Below, one piece after another: positions 61,721 to 64,000 of a DNA stretch of 64,000 nt. A program made the position numbers and the translations under genes. Below the pieces are notes generated by a model that was not told the origin of the DNA, ran no database searches, and saw only the letters and a list, made by a program, of their open reading frames with translations. Position 1 is the first letter of the stretch. Each line of letters opens with the position of its first letter. This DNA is from Saprospiraceae bacterium (GTDB lineage: Bacteria; Bacteroidota; Bacteroidia; Chitinophagales; Saprospiraceae), in contig JAHDHL010000008.1 of NCBI GenBank assembly GCA_020631355.1, forward strand, positions 65,928-129,927, in the 5' to 3' direction.

Positions 61721-61728
61721 TATATTTG
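61721..61728 (+). promoter_or_regulatory. Bacteroidota-type -7 element
   Basis: TATATTTG fits the Bacteroidota -7 consensus TAnnTTTG exactly and ends 20 bp before the ATG at 61749. No clear -33 TTG was found at the usual distance. Confidence 0.4.
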
Positions 61729-61748
61729 ACTGACAATAAGTCTCAACT

Positions 61749-61898
61749 ATGATTGGAAAGAAGCATAATACCACCACTTTTGAGCCGGGAAAGGACCTAG
61801 TTATTCCATGTGCATGCGAATGGAGTAAGAGTGCCAAGAAGAAATGTTGTAAGAAGTATAAGAAAGGGAAGCAATGCAAGCGTTGTCCTAAACGCTAA
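61749..61898 (+). CDS. Cys- and Lys-rich 49-residue protein
   Basis: A short frame encodes MIGKKHNTTTFEPGKDL, then VIPCACEWSKSAKKK, CCKKYKKGKQCKRCPKR. It has six cysteines in C-x-C, CC and C-x2-C order and about a third lysine or arginine. The pattern is that of a small zinc-binding or nucleic-acid-binding protein. From memory, short proteins ending KCCKKYKKGKxCKxCPK occur in other Bacteroidota without assigned function. There is a good TAnnTTTG element, and the stop codon is only one base from the stop of the convergent WG-repeat gene. The composition makes a chance frame unlikely. Confidence 0.65.
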   Translation: MIGKKHNTTTFEPGKDLVIPCACEWSKSAKKKCCKKYKKGKQCKRCPKR

Positions 61899-61899
61899 C

Positions 61900-64000
61900 T
61901 TATTGCACATCCCAAACCCAGACCAGGGTTTTCTTATCAAAATAACCGATTTTGTCTCCTTTTTCAACTTGGAATATTTCCCGGTCCCTTAAGTAGATCC
62001 TCTCTATATAGTCGTATTCGATGGGTAATACGATTTTCCCATCATATTGGGCCAATCCGTAGAATTGTTCAGGAATAGCTTCATAATCGTTGTCCTGATT
62101 CCGTATAATGTTCTTGTATTTTCTGGATGTGATATAATCGGATTGCTCATTCATGAGTCCCATGCTAGTGGTACTTTGCGCAACGGTGACACCATTATTG
62201 AATGGTAGTAGTTTCCTGTAGCCATTGTTCCTACCGATGGATAAGCCGGATTTCAATTCCATATAAGTATAGGTCGTCTTGACCCTGCCTCCTGACATGG
62301 TTTTCTTATTTCTGATACCAACGAGTCCATCCTGATAGAAGTAAACCATATTCTCCTTATCAGAAAAGAATAGGGTATCTCCTTCGAGATTGACCAAACA
62401 TCTGTGGTATGACTGTGTATCCGTAACTATGGTAATGATGGAGTATCCGTCCTTGTACATGGCCGGAGCCGTGAATTTCAGGTCGTTGATTTTTTCATTG
62501 GATATACTCCTGAAAGTCCAAAGGGAATACTTCTTTTTCTTGATGGCAATGATACCCTCACTGGCTCGGTAGGCATCATTGAGTTCCGTAGGAATCACTT
62601 CTTCTCCCTGTAAGTTGATGTAACCATAAAATCCATCCTTTTTGACAATGGCGACACCATCATAAAAAGGATAAATTTCATCATAGTGGGGTTTAAGGAT
62701 TTCTTCTCCATTTCTGTCGATTAATCCCTTGGCACCGAATTGGACATATTGGACAACAGCCAATCCATGTTCATTGAATGGAAATACCAATTCATAATTT
62801 TTCGGAACGAGAACAAATGTTCCATCCTTGTTAATTAACCCTGTTTTTCTGGCTGCAACAACACGCGCCAATCCTTGGTCAAAATCAAATGCCAACATGA
62901 ATTTCAATGGGATAACCACCTTTCCATTAATGTCAATGAATCCGTATTTGTCATTTTTTCTTACTCGGATAAAGCCATCCTTTTCAGGACCCATTATTTC
63001 ATATTCGGATGATTCTAGGAAATGTTTTCCCTGTTCATTGATGAGGAAAGATTGCCCGTCTTTTATTGCTAATGCATAAGTGCCATCAAAATCTCCGATA
63101 CTGTCATATTCGCAAGGAATAATTTCGTATCCCAAGGAGTCCAGTACACCATATTTTTTATTTTGTATGGCAATTCTTTTGTTTTCTTTCAGGCTTCTGG
63201 TTTTTAGGTATTTATCCTGTAATAATTGCCTGCCGTTATTATTCAATAAATAAGTTTCATTACTTGTATTTTTCTTGAATAATTGAATGAGACTGTCTTG
63301 CCTGATTGTAATTTTATCATATTCGAAAGGAATCAGTAATTCGTTGTTCATGTCAATTGCACCTACCTTACCATTTTTCTGTACGACTGCCCTGTCCAAT
63401 TGCACGACACTGGCATTATCAAATTGTGGCTCTACGATGACTTCTCCCTTATTATTGATGTATCCCCATTTTGCATTTTTTAATGCAGCTTTTGAAATCC
63501 AATATTTTTTCTCATAATGTGATTTGATATTGAAATCATTATATATTTGATTACTCGGAATAATGAATTCCTCCGGCAAGTGTTTGATGCTGTCTTTTTC
63601 TGATTCCCATTCTCCTCCAATAGCAAACCTCATGTGGTTTCCACGGAATTTGTCAATATAAGTAGCACTAAAAGGTTCGCCTTTTTTATCAAGTATCCAA
63701 GAACCATCAGGCTTCATTAATCCAAAGCTTCCATCTGCTCGGATGACCGTGAAGAAAGGTAGGTTGCTGGTTAGCATATCCCGTAGCCTGAATCCAAGGA
63801 AACCCTCCTGTTCATGTAGGAATACACCTTTGTTTCCATCAAAAAGGAATTGTGGTTGGAAGCTGTATATTTCAGTGCTGAGTTTCCGGATGAGGGGGTT
63901 TCTGGAATTCCGGATACTATCTACTTTTACGAAGGAAAAATGCGTATTGGTATGGATATAGGGGTCGTAAACGAAATCACTTTCAACTGTTCTTTTTCCT
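61900..64000 (-). CDS. WG-repeat protein, 5' end beyond the window
   Basis: At least 699 residues, because the frame stays open from 63777 to the right edge; the Met at 63777 is internal and the start lies outside. The added N-terminal part contains LSTEIYSFQPQFLF and GVFLHEQEGFLGF. The chain is a series of WG (KWG-type) units: KWGYINNKGEVIVEPQFD, KYGVLDSLGYEIIPCEYD, KYGFIDINGKVVIPLKF, GLIDRNGEEILKPHYDEI, FYGYINLQGEEVIPTEL, and IGYFDKKTLVWVWDVQ at the end. WG repeats form beta-propeller-like surfaces for binding. No signal peptide can be judged. It converges on the small gene at 61749-61898. Confidence 0.9.
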   Translation of the reverse strand, partial: GKRTVESDFVYDPYIHTNTHFSFVKVDSIRNSRNPLIRKLSTEIYSFQPQFLFDGNKGVFLHEQEGFLGFRLRDMLTSNLPFFTVIRADGSFGLMKPDGSWILDKKGEPFSATYIDKFRGNHMRFAIGGEWESEKDSIKHLPEEFIIPSNQIYNDFNIKSHYEKKYWISKAALKNAKWGYINNKGEVIVEPQFDNASVVQLDRAVVQKNGKVGAIDMNNELLIPFEYDKITIRQDSLIQLFKKNTSNETYLLNNNGRQLLQDKYLKTRSLKENKRIAIQNKKYGVLDSLGYEIIPCEYDSIGDFDGTYALAIKDGQSFLINEQGKHFLESSEYEIMGPEKDGFIRVRKNDKYGFIDINGKVVIPLKFMLAFDFDQGLARVVAARKTGLINKDGTFVLVPKNYELVFPFNEHGLAVVQYVQFGAKGLIDRNGEEILKPHYDEIYPFYDGVAIVKKDGFYGYINLQGEEVIPTELNDAYRASEGIIAIKKKKYSLWTFRSISNEKINDLKFTAPAMYKDGYSIITIVTDTQSYHRCLVNLEGDTLFFSDKENMVYFYQDGLVGIRNKKTMSGGRVKTTYTYMELKSGLSIGRNNGYRKLLPFNNGVTVAQSTTSMGLMNEQSDYITSRKYKNIIRNQDNDYEAIPEQFYGLAQYDGKIVLPIEYDYIERIYLRDREIFQVEKGDKIGYFDKKTLVWVWDVQ

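Overview
The window reads as chromosome of a member of the Bacteroidota, most likely Saprospiria. The evidence is secreted proteins with type IX secretion (T9SS) C-terminal domains, SprB-type repeats, PorT-like beta-barrels, many LxxC lipoproteins, A+T-rich intergenic DNA without clear Shine-Dalgarno sequences, and one promoter-like TAnnTTTG element. No tRNA, rRNA, CRISPR array, prophage or classical IS was seen. The assignment rests on protein families, not on a marker gene.

1-11.5 kb: a PAS/sigma-54 activator is followed by possible upstream activator sites and a -24/-12-like element in front of a small thioredoxin-fold protein. Then come a Dps ferritin, a DUF4382 lipoprotein, a beta-barrel, a DUF4331 domain divided over two genes beside a TPR lipoprotein, a 31-residue membrane peptide, a sterol-desaturase-type hydroxylase and a lipoprotein.

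11.6-22.2 kb: a SnoaL-like protein, a large lipoprotein with one CxxCH haem site, and then, on the minus strand, a compact eight-gene unit (22190 down to 14091). It encodes an outer-membrane barrel, an FAD/NAD(P) oxidoreductase, a NapH-like membrane ferredoxin, a small membrane-anchored protein, a ferric-reductase/Rieske fusion, a membrane-anchored Cys-motif protein and two glycosyltransferases. This is the best candidate for an undescribed system: a membrane electron-transfer chain with its own outer-membrane component and no recognisable terminal reductase.

22.3-29.1 kb: beta-oxidation genes (a hydroxyacyl-CoA dehydrogenase/enoyl-CoA hydratase fusion and a thiolase), separated by a four-helix-bundle gene inside imperfect inverted repeats. 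They are followed by three tandem paralogous membrane proteins that all end in HLV. A perfect 18-bp palindrome lies upstream of the fusion gene.

29.4-45.3 kb: a T9SS type B adhesin, an FG-GAP/ASPIC lipoprotein ending in seven histidines, a neutral-ceramidase-like hydrolase with Thr in place of the nucleophile Ser, an unknown helical-repeat protein, a T9SS type A protein, a membrane protein coupled to a BaiN-type flavoprotein, and an exported protein next to a barrel.

45.6-64 kb: a histidine kinase, several secreted proteins, a DCC thiol-oxidoreductase fused to a membrane domain, a 2OG-Fe(II) oxygenase, an MscS channel, an S51 peptidase, a RecB/AddA-like helicase whose C-terminal nuclease has lost catalytic residues, a 49-residue Cys/Lys-rich protein, and a WG-repeat protein that runs off the right edge. 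Many genes are separated by strong hairpins, several of which serve convergent pairs.
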